DNA of 6,895 nt from Holophaga sp. (GTDB taxonomy: Bacteria > Acidobacteriota > Holophagae > Holophagales > Holophagaceae), in contig JARLGP010000255.1 of assembly GCA_031292735.1 (NCBI GenBank), positions 1 to 6,895 on the forward strand. Direction: 5' to 3'. The translations under genes and the position numbers were made by a program. Shown one piece after another: positions 6,756 to 6,895 of the stretch. How positions within the stretch are numbered: the stretch's first letter is position 1; every line of letters begins with the position of its first letter. A model generated the notes under the pieces. It saw only the letters and a list, made by a program, of their open reading frames with translations, was not told where the DNA came from and searched no databases.

Positions 6756-6895
6756 CTATTCCAGTCTCAAGCGGGCCTTCAGCAGGGGTGTCGCACCCCG
6801 GCTGGCCTCGAGTTCTGCGCCTCCCGCCATGCGCACCAGGGCGCGGCTGCCTCCCCCGGAAGCCCGGATGCCCAGCACCGCCTCGGGCCGGATCA
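6756..6895 (-). CDS. C-terminal fragment of a probable LytTR-type response regulator (5' partial)
   Basis: On the minus strand a frame is open from the right window edge to a TAG at 6758-6756, giving 45 complete codons. It has G/C-rich third positions, unlike the neighbouring frame, so it looks coding. The visible start is IRPEAVLGIRASGGGSRAL and the end is EASRGATPLLKARLRLE. The pattern (a residue run like VRPEAVLGI, a short strand, then an 'ELxxSRxxxPLLKARL' tail) resembles the end of LytTR DNA-binding domains, whose usual close is 'dG..lpvSRrr...LkarL'. The HRS-type motif expected just before it would lie outside the window. Such proteins are usually two-component response regulators. The gene is convergent with the efflux operon, with 19 bases between the stops. 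The assignment rests on a short fragment; a different domain with a similar tail cannot be excluded. Confidence 0.5.
   Translation of the reverse strand, partial: IRPEAVLGIRASGGGSRALVRMAGGAELEASRGATPLLKARLRLE
6781..6803. repeat. Inverted repeat (hairpin) downstream of the efflux operon
   Basis: GGGGTG (6785-6790) and CACCCC (6794-6799) are perfect inverted repeats around a TCG loop. AGC (6781-6783) and GCT (6801-6803) extend the stem past one A/G mismatch. It starts 44 bases after the outer-membrane factor stop codon and lies inside the coding sequence of the convergent gene. No T-run follows on either strand, so it is not a standard intrinsic terminator. It may be chance in GC-rich DNA, or it may stabilise the 3' end of the efflux mRNA. 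Confidence 0.3.

Noticed and set aside
6737..6780. An intrinsic terminator immediately after the outer-membrane factor stop.
   Set aside because: No stem followed by a T-run is present; only the T-less hairpin further on at 6781-6803 was found.

Overview
The window is almost entirely one operon segment for a tripartite RND-type multidrug efflux pump. It comes from a GC-rich Gram-negative bacterium, as shown by third codon positions that are mostly G or C, an RND/outer-membrane-factor architecture and a lipoprotein signal. The style of the outer-membrane factor and the LytTR-like fragment at the right edge remind me of Acidobacteriota (Holophaga/Geothrix-like). That placement is from memory and is weak.

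Layout, left to right. (1) Positions 1-2112, + strand: the 3' two-thirds of an MdtB/MuxB-type RND permease, cut by the left edge. (2) Positions 2109-5213, +: a complete MdtC/MuxC-type RND permease of 1034 aa. (3) Positions 5210-6736, +: a complete NodT-family outer-membrane factor lipoprotein of 508 aa, OpmB-like in position. (4) Positions 6756-6895, - strand: the last 45 codons of a convergent gene whose C-terminus looks like a LytTR DNA-binding domain, cut by the right edge. Only 19 bases separate the two convergent stop codons. No stretch longer than 300 bases lacks a gene.

The order permease B, permease C, outer-membrane factor matches muxABC-opmB of Pseudomonas rather than E. coli mdtABCD, where an MFS gene follows mdtC. 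A membrane-fusion protein (MdtA/MuxA type) is therefore expected just left of the window. The two permeases probably form a mixed trimer, as known for MdtB2C. Both keep the Asp-Asp and Lys residues of the proton relay. Both gene junctions are ATGA overlaps preceded by good Shine-Dalgarno sequences, which fits translational coupling and matched subunit amounts.

The one feature that stands out is a 37-residue Ser/Thr-rich insertion in the MdtB-like subunit only. By alignment with AcrB/MdtB it lies in the periplasmic docking region. Otherwise this is an ordinary efflux operon, and I see no evidence of a wholly new system.
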